Shown here piece by piece: positions 1 through 9,008 of a stretch of DNA of 64,000 bases. Under the pieces are notes generated by a model, which saw only the letters and a list, made by a program, of their open reading frames with translations, made no database searches and was not told where the DNA came from. Within the stretch, counting starts at the first letter, position 1, and every line of letters starts with the position of its first letter. Where the stretch lies: assembly GCA_014904985.1 (NCBI GenBank), contig MU129138.1, forward strand, positions 11,560 through 75,559, written 5' to 3'. Source of the DNA: Hydnum rufescens UP504 (taxonomy: Eukaryota; Basidiomycota; Agaricomycetes; Cantharellales; Hydnaceae). Made by a program: the position numbers and the translations under genes.

Positions 1-356
1 GCGGCAAACTTCTTTCCATGAGAGGGAAGAATGGCATTCCAAACGATGCTTACGTCCCCCCGGAGATCCGAGCCTGATGGTTCTCCTGAAGCATGGATGT
101 CAATCAGCCAGTCGGCAGGGAATGCCAATATTGCTGGATTTCCCCAATTGGAATGTTCCGATTTGGCTGGCAGTGAGTCGGTGCCGCCACTAATATCCGC
201 GTGGCACAAGAAAATAATCAACTGCAAGCAAGACTGCCCGATTGTTCGGGCAGAATATTTCAAATTATGCGCACTTTGGTTCAATGCTTTGAATTTAAGG
301 CACAAAGAAGGCCTTTGATGTCTCAGTGGGTGTGTTTCGGTCTTTGTTAGGGCGAT

Positions 357-701
357 GTGGTACTGAAAATTGATTCAGACCTAGACGTCAAGTACTTCTT
401 ATTGATCAAACTCCACTACCTCGATGATATAGGTTTGCAGTGGAAGGCTGATACTGTTGCATTGCCAGGAGCTGACGGTGACCCAGAATGGGATGTGATG
501 CCACAGCTGCCATTGTTACAAAAGGCTAGATCTCGCACCAAGACTGAAGACCTTGTGGAGTTGGTGATAATAGATGGTATGTCAGATAATGCAAGTTCTG
601 ATGATGATGATGGAGGGGAACTGGAGGAGGCACTGTCAGAGGTTGATGCTGTGGTTCTGAATGCCCTTGATCATGTGGACTCCTGGTTTCATGCTGCATA
701 A
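357..701 (+). CDS. acidic ORF remnant, unidentified
   Basis: This open frame of about 114 codons has no ATG at its start and ends in a stop at 699-701. Its middle carries an Asp/Glu-rich stretch (SSDDDDGGELEEA) followed by a hydrophobic tail ending DSWFHAA. A second short frame at 3-77 enters from outside the window and ends PNDAYVPPEIRA-stop. Both look like leftovers of transposon-associated genes rather than an intact host gene, but I recognise neither family. The surroundings are AT-rich and repetitive. Confidence is low. Confidence 0.2.
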   Translation: MVLKIDSDLDVKYFLLIKLHYLDDIGLQWKADTVALPGADGDPEWDVMPQLPLLQKARSRTKTEDLVELVIIDGMSDNASSDDDDGGELEEALSEVDAVVLNALDHVDSWFHAA

Positions 702-798
702 TTTTGTGGTTCTACATTCCGTACTTTGGGTAGATATAAAGAGTCTTTACTTCGGATTGAAGTTGGCTAGTGAAAAATTGACCAAGTTCCTCACTAAG

Positions 799-962
799 TG
801 GGGCCCCAGAGGCCAAAGGGCACCTAACTTTGATGGGGCCCCAATGGGCCAATAGGCCTAAGAATATTGGGGCCCCAGAGGCCTAAAATACCCAAATTTG
901 GGGCCCAAATCAGTCTACTGCGTGTTTTTTGATATTGTTTTGGGGCCCCATTGGGGCCCCTG
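799..962. repeat. cluster of GGGGCCCC palindromes
   Basis: GGGGCCCC or its GGGCCC core recurs about six times in 165 bp, often followed by AGAGGCC or ATTGGGGCCCC. Each octamer is self-complementary, so the strand can fold on itself. This GC island is striking inside an AT-rich region and has no coding explanation. Confidence 0.7.
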
Positions 963-1599
963 GTTTTGTAACCCTAACTAGGCCCATCCTGTGACTCATT
1001 TTTGGGCCTATCTTAAGTACTGAAGATGGCTGTCCAGGCTGACATATGGGGTAGCAAAAGGCAGATTATGAAGCTAAACAATAAACCCTATGATATTCTA
1101 ATGATAACCCAAACAAGGAAGGGTCAGCACTAAAACCAGGACCCCTAAATGAAATGATGTCACAAGAGGCAACTTGAAATTTAAAACCTTCGCCCACCAA
1201 GATATAAGAACTTCATGGCTTTAGAAACTCTTGCACTAAGGAAGAAACATTGCACAGTAAAAAATAAGACCAGTAGGCTGAGTTCTAGTAGGGCAATTAC
1301 CATGCCGTTCCATGTTAAAAGTGTTATTCCACCAGTGAAATTAAAAGGAATATTTTCTAGGTTACAAATTTCAGTTTATGCATTCATGATGACCTGCTGA
1401 ATGCACGAGCAAAGGTTTTGCTCTCACAGTTCATTGGCACTTAGATGAGCACTTCTGCTTAAGTAAATGTGCCACATAATCCAGAAATTGCCTCACCACA
1501 AAGAAACGACATGATTCTGTTCTGCACCTAAGCGATGACTTTGTTGCTTTCGGCAACTTTGTCATCATGCAAACAAGCTCCTCTGTGCTTTCTCTTGGG
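963..1599. other. AT-rich stretch, no gene seen
   Basis: I see only short chance frames and no motif here. It separates the GGGGCCCC cluster from the minisatellite. Confidence 0.4.
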
Positions 1600-2046
1600 T
1601 TTCCGTGCCCTTTCTCAAGTTCCAAGCCTCCCATCAAGTCTGCACTCCTCCTCTCAGGTTCCCATGACTTTTCTCGAGTTCCATGTCTCCCATTGAGTCC
1701 CCACACTATCTCTTGAGTCCCTACGCACCTTTTCAAGTCCCCACACCTTTTCTTAAGTCCCCGTGCCTTTTCTCAAGTCCCCACACTATCTCTTGAGTTC
1801 CTGCGCTATCTCTCGAGTTCCAACACACCTTTTCGAGTTCCTGTGCCCTTTCTTGGGTTCCTATGCACTTTTCTTGAGTCCCTGCACTATCTTTTGAGTC
1901 CCCGTGCCTTTTCTCAAGTCCCCACACTATCTCTCAAGTTCCTGCGCTATCTCTTGAGTTCCAATGCACCTTTTTGAGTTCCAACACACCTTTTTGAGTC
2001 CCTGCACCCTTTCTCAGGCTCCTATGCACTTTTCTTGAGTTCCCAC
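1600..2046. repeat. minisatellite, left part (about 22-25 bp units)
   Basis: Tandem degenerate units resemble CTCGAGTTCCTGTGCCCTTT and CTCAAGTCCCCACACTATCT. They alternate the words CGAGTTCC/CAAGTCCC with TGCACTATCT/TGCCTTTTC. The minus strand can be read as a low-complexity peptide rich in G, T, R, E and W, but there is no gene structure. The array stops abruptly at the LTR-like element and resumes on its far side, so both parts were once continuous. Confidence 0.8.
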
Positions 2047-3683
2047 TGTGGAAGATAAAAACATCCAGTATCAGAAAACGCGAAATCACACCACTCCCAG
2101 CCTTTGAATGATCACATGACCAATTACGAAATTAATTACAGCTATGCGTGGAAATTGAATTTGTTCTATAACTCCATCAGTTTTGATTGGAGAGGCACAC
2201 CCATATAACGCTTAGAAAGCTACGATTCACACCTTTCGAACAGTACCAAACACAAGTCAAACAGACCAAAACTGCACTCTCCAGGCCAATTTTACTACCA
2301 AAATCCGGGATTTCCAGTAAAAAATGAATTTCTCCATCAGTTTGCATTCAATCCTCTCGGAACAACTGCACCTAGAAAGATATAAAAAATCCGCATCCAA
2401 TGACACCAAGCACGTGAAGAGCAGATCAAAAATAAACTCTACAAAACGATATTACTATCAGAATCAACACCCATCAGTAAAAAATGAATTTCTCTGTCAG
2501 TTTACACCAGATCTGCTCAGAACCACTGCGCCCAGAAAGCTGTTAAAAATCCACATCTAATGATACCAAGAACATCTATTACGGATGCAAACTGCTGTTT
2601 CTGCATCGAATCCCATCCCATGCACTTGTCCCCATTATCAACCAACAACAAAACACCTTAACCACTGGACTATGCTCAAATTAATCTCCAAAACCCAGAG
2701 ATATCCTTTCATTTTGCCTCCAGAATGCTCCACATGGTCAGAGACCACATGCTCAGCAAATTGGTGACATCACCCCCCCTCATGATTCCTTTTGTTCTCT
2801 TTATGAATGACATCACTATGACATCACCCATCATGATTCCTTTTGTTCTTCTGATGCATGACTCAGCTATGACTGCATTATGACATCATCTTGTTATTTT
2901 TCTTTTGTTCTCACCTATGACTCACATATGACTCACCCATGGGGGAGTCATATTTCTTAAACACAGCCACCTTCAAAAAGGTATAAAAGCTGGTATATTT
3001 CCTGTATCCCGACACAATCATCTCCTCTCTGGAAATCATCACTGTCAACCACTGTCAACTTTTCTGCTTGCCTCTAAAGAACAGTCTATCTATAAGCCAT
3101 CTGGAGCTAAGTCATCTTCAAGGTTGTTGAGACAAAGCCACTGGTAGCCCTCTATGTGAATCACTAAAGCCAAGGATAGTTGCAGGACCTAAGGTTAGAG
3201 TTGCTGGACATCCAAGGAAAAGTAAGCATAATGAAATATGTATCAGGTTTTGAAGAAAGAAGAAAGAAACATACTAACAAGACTAACCAAGCACTGACCA
3301 TTCTATAACCCACAGATATCTGCATTTTGACCAGGAGAACATAAACAAGTATACACAAATATCAGTAAACAGACCAACACAACACGAACGATGTGTAAGC
3401 CTTTCCACAAGCATCCCAGACATATAAGCCTTTCCATAAGCATCCTACACAATGTATAAGCCTTTCCACAAGCATCCCAAACAATATATCATTGACTATA
3501 GCTAGTCCATATCCCTTCCAATTCTCCACTGAACACCATACACGTCTTGCAGAGTGTGATCAACCATTGAAGTGAACCAGCCCAACAAATAACAACAGAA
3601 ATACAGGCTCCCATCTACACACTGGCTGAACCAGATTTTGATTTGACAGTCATCAGAGCTCCCAACCCTTCTTCTATACTGCA
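2047..3683 (+). mobile_element. LTR-like element, copy A (solo)
   Basis: The sequence begins TGTGGAAGATAAAAACAT and ends TATACTGCA, the TG...CA termini expected of an LTR. It closely matches 9,847-11,439 over its whole length, and an inverted partial copy lies at 7,836-8,378. Inside are about three diverged 160-bp tandem units (2,210-2,580), a bZIP-like site cluster with a TATA box (2,765-2,990), and near the right end three copies of a roughly 37-bp unit containing AAGCCTTTCCACAAGC. Minisatellite sequence flanks both sides, so this copy looks like a solo LTR. I could not find a convincing target-site duplication by eye, and no gag-pol coding is visible nearby. Confidence 0.65.
2765..2990 (+). 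promoter_or_regulatory. LTR promoter: bZIP-like site cluster plus TATA box
   Basis: TGACATCA occurs four times and TGACTCA three times between about 2,765 and 2,936, followed by GGTATAAAAGCTGG near 2,982. TGACTCA is the classic Gcn4/AP-1 site and TGACATCA is a one-base variant of the CRE. The TATA box and part of the site cluster are conserved in copy B (TATA near 10,799). This is consistent with a Pol II promoter inside the LTR. Actual binding is inferred. Confidence 0.5.
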
Positions 3684-3880
3684 CTGCACTATCTCTCAAG
3701 TTCCTGCACTATCTCTCGAGTTCCTATGCACCTTTTTGAGTCCCCATGCCTTTTCTCGAGTCCCCGTGCTATCTCTCGGGTCCCTACACACCTTTTCGAA
3801 TCCCCACACCTTTCTCTTGAGTTCCACACTTTCTTCAACTCTTCCTTTCGAGTTCCTGAGTCTCTTCTCAACTCTCACAA
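3684..3880. repeat. minisatellite, right part
   Basis: This continues the 1,600-2,046 array with the same words (CTGCACTATCTCTC, GAGTTCC, CACCTTTTC). It begins directly after the end of LTR-like copy A. Confidence 0.75.
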
Positions 3881-4085
3881 CTTCATTCAAGCTCCTTCTC
3901 AACTCTTGCAACTTCATTCAAGCTCCTTCTCAACTCTTGCAACTTCATTCAAGCTCCTTCTCAACTCTTGCAACTTCATTCAAGCTCCTTCTCAACTCTT
4001 GCAACTTCATTCAAGCTCCTTCTCAACTCTCATGACTTCATTCAAGCTCTTCTCAACTCTCACGACTCCATTCAAGCCTCTCTCA
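3881..4085. repeat. 31-bp tandem satellite
   Basis: The unit TTCTCAACTCTTGCAACTTC ATTCAAGCTCC is repeated about six times, four of them nearly perfect. The last units drift to CTCATGACTTC and CTCACGACTCC. Because 31 is not a multiple of three, the long frames that cross it are chance frames. A run of about 14 A follows at 4,306-4,319 after an AATAAA-like word, which could mark a retroposed tail. Confidence 0.85.
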
Positions 4086-4575
4086 ATTCCTGTGACTTGT
4101 TTAGGCCACCCTCAATTCCTGTGACTTTATTCAAGTCCTTGATCAAAGCAACTTTATTTGAGTCTCCCTCGATTTTTCGACTTCCCTCAAGTCTATCACC
4201 CTTCCCTTCTGTCTCCCCTTACCACCTTCTGTGAAACCAGTTTAAAAAACTCAAATTACAACTGTTCATACATGACTTAGTAAAATAAAGTACCTTTGAA
4301 ATTCAAAAAAAAAAAAAAATGAAATGAAATGAACAAAAGCTGACAAGCAAAATCAAAGCACAAAATCAAAGTACCACCCTAGAATCCCTAAGCCCATATC
4401 CTAGAATCCCTAAATAAGGAAACTCTTAAAAAAATCAGTCAAATTAAGGACTCAGAGAGGTATAAAAAACAGAGGAAAATGGCCATGGCCAGACATAACT
4501 TGAATCCCATGCTATTTGTAAGCCAAGAACAAATATTGATGAGCAGATTCTAAAATCCTTTCCCAAATTAGGCAA

Positions 4576-4887
4576 ATGTCTGATGAATTGAATTTGCTTG
4601 AAGTTCCCCATGTGGTTCACATTAACATGGGCATGTATACAACTGATCGAAATTCACCCTTCCTTTCTATTCGACTAGGTGATTTTGGCACAGTTTACCC
4701 AGACAAAAACAATCCCATGGTTTATTTCTTCACCCAAATTGATGGAATTTGTTATTGCAACATGTGTCCAGATGGCCCTATGTTTTTGGCTGAGGTTGTT
4801 CTGGGTCTTACTGTGTTTGGAGGGATCAATCCAACTCAATGTACCCACCCCTTCTTTTCATGTGACTTTTCACCCCCTCCCAGTTAA
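4576..4887 (+). CDS. unidentified ORF 1 of a same-strand series
   Basis: This 103-codon frame starts with ATG and contains the motifs GTVYPDKNNPMVYFF and CNMCPDGPM. It is the first of four plus-strand frames between 4.5 and 6.6 kb, each separated by 200-320 bp of AT-rich sequence. I recognise no family. It could be an exon of one larger gene or part of an undescribed mobile element. Chance ORFs of this length are possible in this composition. Confidence 0.25.
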   Translation: MSDELNLLEVPHVVHINMGMYTTDRNSPFLSIRLGDFGTVYPDKNNPMVYFFTQIDGICYCNMCPDGPMFLAEVVLGLTVFGGINPTQCTHPFFSCDFSPPPS

Positions 4888-5137
4888 AAGAATATCATGT
4901 GTTTCTGACCCTGAAAGCCAAGTCAAATCTGGGAATTGAAAAATTGAATCACCACAAATTAATTGCAAAATGCCTTGTGATCAAATGCACCCTGGAATTA
5001 AAACTACAAGTGATTGCCAAGGCTCAGGTGTCTAATTAAGTCCCCATCCCAAGAAATTAAATGCCGACTTCCAGAAAGTGATTTAAGGAACACTGAATTA
5101 TGCAGAATTCCCCAAGATCATTCTATTGTCACCCATC

Positions 5138-5566
5138 ATGTCTGCAATCAAATTCTCATATCCCGAAGGACATTATCTGTGCTATGAATATCCCGATGAC
5201 ATATTCAATCTGTCCCATCAATTCATTGAGCAAAAGGGGTTTGGCGAAGTTGTTTTCTGCCTTGGAGTGGAGAACATGAGTGGATTGATGGTGGCATATA
5301 TTCCCAGAGGTGTCCCATTCGTTTTCCAGGCCTACATCAAATCCATGGATGAATACAATCTCACCTTTGTTATGATCCTACTTCCCATCAGTTACCAACA
5401 CATCAATTGTTCATTTGGGAATATTCTCCTATTGTCGATCTTGGAGCCCAAGGATTTTCCTTTCCCACCCATCTCTCCCTTCATGTCTCTTGCTCATTCC
5501 ATCACAAACCCACTTCACTGGAGATCTGTCAGATGTTCTATGTGTAATTTCCTTCATCATCTATGA
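5138..5566 (+). CDS. unidentified ORF 2 of the series
   Basis: The frame has about 142 codons from ATG and is rich in aromatic residues, with YPEGHYLCYEYPDDIFNL near the start and GVENMSGLMVAYIPRGVPF in the middle. The even mix of residues looks more protein-like than the low-complexity frames nearby. No domain is recognised. A splice or frame break may follow, because the last third turns into Pro/Ser/His-rich sequence. Confidence 0.3.
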   Translation: MSAIKFSYPEGHYLCYEYPDDIFNLSHQFIEQKGFGEVVFCLGVENMSGLMVAYIPRGVPFVFQAYIKSMDEYNLTFVMILLPISYQHINCSFGNILLLSILEPKDFPFPPISPFMSLAHSITNPLHWRSVRCSMCNFLHHL

Positions 5567-5889
5567 TTCAAAGGATCTGGAATCCAGACAGCTGTTTTTC
5601 TTTTCAAATGTGATTCATATGCTAAAAATGGAGTAAAAGCAAAGGATTGGATTTGAATTTGACGATGATTCACAAGGGAATGACAGCTGTCAGAAGTAAA
5701 ATGAATAAGGAAATCATGTCAAACTCAGGACAAGGATAAAAGGATGGCAAAAGTCCTTCCAGAACTCCATTCTCCTCCTCTCATCCTTCTCAGTTTGTTT
5801 GGGTTCCTTCTCTCCTCTTCTTTCTCTTTTCTCATCTTTTCTCTCTCATCTCTCTCTCAGATCCTATCATCATTTTTCTTTCATTTCCA

Positions 5890-6276
5890 ATGGACCCCAC
5901 TATCATCCCAGCTGTGGAAAAATGCACAGAAGGTATGATTAGTCCTTCAAATTTCCCAAGGTCTTTAAATGATATATCAAAAGAAGAATCAGGAACCAAG
6001 AAGTACATCAAGTTATACCTTCTGGTAGAGGATGACACATCGTTTTATCTTTCGTTCCAGGCTGGAAAACCAGGATGGTTTTGTCCAGATCTGCTTGCCA
6101 AGGAGAGGAAGTTTACCAGGGCATTTCTAAACTGGGTGCTGGTTAAATCTGTAGTGTCTGAGAGTCCAAACTTTAAAGTCAAAGTTAGATTAGGGATTGC
6201 AGTCCAGAACACCCCTGAAAAGGAAGCTTGTATCCACCCCCTCTTCACCCATAATCCTTTTGATGCACATATTTGA
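5890..6276 (+). CDS. unidentified ORF 3 of the series
   Basis: The frame has 128 codons from a clear ATG and follows a 100-bp pyrimidine-rich leader (CTTTCTCTTTTCTCATC), which is common upstream of fungal starts. The peptide has mixed composition with YIKLYLLVEDDTSFYLSFQ and RAFLNWVLVKSVV. It ends shortly before a fourth frame. No family is recognised, but this is the most gene-like of the four. Confidence 0.35.
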   Translation: MDPTIIPAVEKCTEGMISPSNFPRSLNDISKEESGTKKYIKLYLLVEDDTSFYLSFQAGKPGWFCPDLLAKERKFTRAFLNWVLVKSVVSESPNFKVKVRLGIAVQNTPEKEACIHPLFTHNPFDAHI

Positions 6277-6442
6277 ATCACATCTTGTCCTGTTCCCCAC
6301 CCCTCGTTTCCTGAAAAGAATTACAAAAAGAACAAATGATTTTCAGGACAAGTTTGACGCAAAAGGAAAGAGTCATGAGGCCATCAAGAAATAGTTATAA
6401 AGGGCCCATCGAATACAGACCTTGTTAGCATCAGCCCCAGCC

Positions 6443-6619
6443 ATGCCTATCCAGCAACTTTCACTTGTCTATTGCCATTTTGATCACATCGATGACAATC
6501 CTTTCATTGGCATCCATTCCTCCACTCCCATTTGCTATTCTCCTACACCTGAAAGTTTGTTTGAAGGGATTGTTCTATCAAAAAGTATCAAGTGGATGAG
6601 ATACATTATCTGGGTATGA
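6443..6619 (+). CDS. unidentified ORF 4 of the series
   Basis: A short frame of about 58 codons opens MPIQQLSLVYCHFDHIDD, 167 bp after ORF 3 and on the same strand. No domain is recognised. It may be an exon or decayed remnant of the same unit as ORFs 1-3. Confidence 0.2.
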   Translation: MPIQQLSLVYCHFDHIDDNPFIGIHSSTPICYSPTPESLFEGIVLSKSIKWMRYIIWV

Positions 6620-7835
6620 GATCACTATGCCCCTACCAATGAAAGGACCTCAAAGTTGTCCTGGTAGTCACCTTACAAAGTTCAACTGGTGATAAGATAC
6701 CTCCTCGAGTATTCCCAACCTCTGTTCTCAATCTGGAAGTAATAGACGGTGTCCAGGGTGAGAGGTTTTCTCCATGTGACAAAGACCATTTAATCGAACA
6801 AGAGCAGACATTTACCCAACAATCAGTCAAATCTATCAAGCATGACATTTTACATTGGACAAGGCATCACAGTGGATAGAAGGATGGACTTGGTGGTTTC
6901 AAGAGTGGAAAAGTAGGAGGAATGAAGATGAAGTCTTTACTGAATATGGGTGGCAGAAGTAGGAATTCACAGTGCATTGCAAGGGACTGCAATCTAAAGT
7001 GTTCACCATCTGTGGGAGGAATAACTGTCTAGTATTTGAAAACACGAGTTTGGATGTGCTCTGACCTTAGACCTCAATCAATGATCTGTCAGAGTGTTTA
7101 GGACAACCTTATCTTGCTACAGCCCAAAGATATCAAGGAAACTCAGTTGAAATAACTCCATTTGACGAACAAAATAAAAAGTTTCTACATGTCAAAAAAT
7201 ATGCTTATGTAACCAAGATTTGTAATCAAAAACCCGGACTCAAAAGTATGACAAAGCTATTTGTATGACTAAGCAAAAGATATGACTCAGCCTGATTTAG
7301 TCATCCAAATGTCCCACAACTGTGCCATTCCAAACATCACACAGACATTGGCACAGAAAAGTACACAGACATCCAAAAATACATATAAGGAATCAAAATT
7401 TGTAGTTTTAGGTAGCTTTTAGATAAGACTCCCCTTGAAATAAAGTAGTTACAGATGAGAAATTCAAGTGGCCAAGTAACTGAAAGGCATACTCAGAGCA
7501 ACAACGAGAAGTTGTAGATAGTTGTAGGACCCTCAGTGTAGGTGTTGCTAGATGTCTAAGCCCTGAATCATACAATAATAGGTTCAAGCCCATAAAAGTT
7601 TAAAATCAGAAATAGCTTCTAAGTTTCAATTCGACAATCATGATACAAGTAGTCCAGCTAGAGTCAGAAACATTATGTCATATCAGAGTCATCCATATCA
7701 TTTCTATACCTAGTAAGCCAATCAACCCATTGAGACTAACCTGAGCCCCTCCCATACCTTTTCATTCCCAATCCCTATAACCTTAGCCAACATCTGGTGG
7801 TGTTAGTAATTTCTGCAGAGCGATAAAGCATCTTC
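6620..7835. other. AT-rich stretch, nothing recognised
   Basis: Only short frames on both strands. There is no repeat or motif that I can support. Confidence 0.4.
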
Positions 7836-8378
7836 TACACTGTAATGGACATTCTTGGTATCATTTGATGCAGACTTTTAACAGCTTTCTGGCTGCAGTG
7901 GTTCTGAGCAGATCAGATGTGAACTGACTGAGAAATTTGCAAAATACTAATGGGTGTTGATTCTGATAGTAATATTGTTTTGTAGAGCTCAATTTTGATC
8001 TGTTCTTCACATTCTCAGTATCATTGGATGTGTATTTTTTATATCTTTCTAGGTGCAGTTGTTCCGAAAGGATTGGGTGTGAACTGATGGAGAAATTCAT
8101 TTTTTACTGGAAATTCCATATTTTGATAGTAATATTGGTCTGGAGAGTGCAGTTTTGGTCCGTTTGACTTGTGTTTGGTATCATTCAAAAGGTGTGAATA
8201 GTGGCTTTCCAAGCATTATATGGGTGTACCTTTCTGATCAAAACTGATGGAGTAATCAAATGAACTCTGTTTTCATGCATAGCTGTAATTAATTTTGTAA
8301 TAGGTCACATGATCATTCCTTTGGCTGGGATCAATGGATATTCACATTTTCTGATACTGGATGTTTTTATCTTCCACA
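7836..8378 (-). mobile_element. LTR-like element, copy C (inverted, partial)
   Basis: Read on the minus strand from 8,378, this begins TGTGGAAGATAAAAACAT and follows the first roughly 540 bp of copies A and B, including the 160-bp internal units. It ends near CTTGGTATCATTTGATG, equivalent to about 2,590 in copy A. It lacks the promoter half. It is more diverged from A and B than they are from each other. Confidence 0.7.
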
Positions 8379-8616
8379 CTGGAACCAAAACTGGAATTAA
8401 CCAGGAAACAGATGAACTCTGACAGTCACCAATGTTGAGCATGGGGAAAGGAGGTTGCAAGCCAGCTACTTGCTGTTCATTTTGTTGTCATGTGATCATG
8501 AGTTGGTCACAAATGTAGTTGTGTACATCATGAAGGTCAAGCACAGCTTGGTTGGCCTTGGTTGAAGGCACTGCTTCAATATTGCAACAATGGCTCCAAG
8601 ATTTCTCCAGGAAGTT

Positions 8617-8895
8617 CATGTAGAAATTGATGCTAAGGCCAGGAGCTTCATGGGATAGCATTACACATGAAGACCCACAAGTGTTGCTATGCCAAATATA
8701 GTAATAATGTTGGCAGTTGGGGATGGTTGGGGGTAGACTCCAGACAATTAAAACCCTAACCCTAACCACATTATTACTATATTTGGCATTAGCAACACTT
8801 GTGGGTCTTCATGTGTAATGCTATGCTATCTCCCATAAAGCTCATGGGTAATGCTATCCCATGAAGCTCCTGGCCTTAGCATCAATTTCTACATG
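8617..8895. repeat. long inverted repeat with telomere-like loop
   Basis: The arm at 8,617-8,713 is complementary to 8,766-8,824 and 8,858-8,895, with a roughly 33-bp extra segment inside the second arm. The roughly 50-bp loop ends in CCCTAACCCTAACC, two telomere-type units. The arms match almost base for base, so a transcript would fold into a long hairpin. Confidence 0.75.
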
Positions 8896-9008
8896 AGCTT
8901 CATGGGTTTTTAGCATATGATCTTATGGCCAGGGCTGAGGGGGAAGGTCACATGATGATGAAAAAGGCTTGGTTATTCTGCATACATAATCAAGGTTACA
9001 AGTATGAC

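Noticed and set aside
1431..1927. Minus-strand frames rich in G, T, R, E and W as proteins
   Set aside because: They are translations of the degenerate minisatellite and have no start context, introns or domain.
3643..4234. Long Ser/Phe/Leu frames over the 31-bp repeat
   Set aside because: The repeat lacks stops in several frames, so they stay open by composition only.
8752..8768. A telomere or subtelomere boundary
   Set aside because: Only two CCCTAA units are present, inside an inverted-repeat loop with ordinary sequence on both sides.
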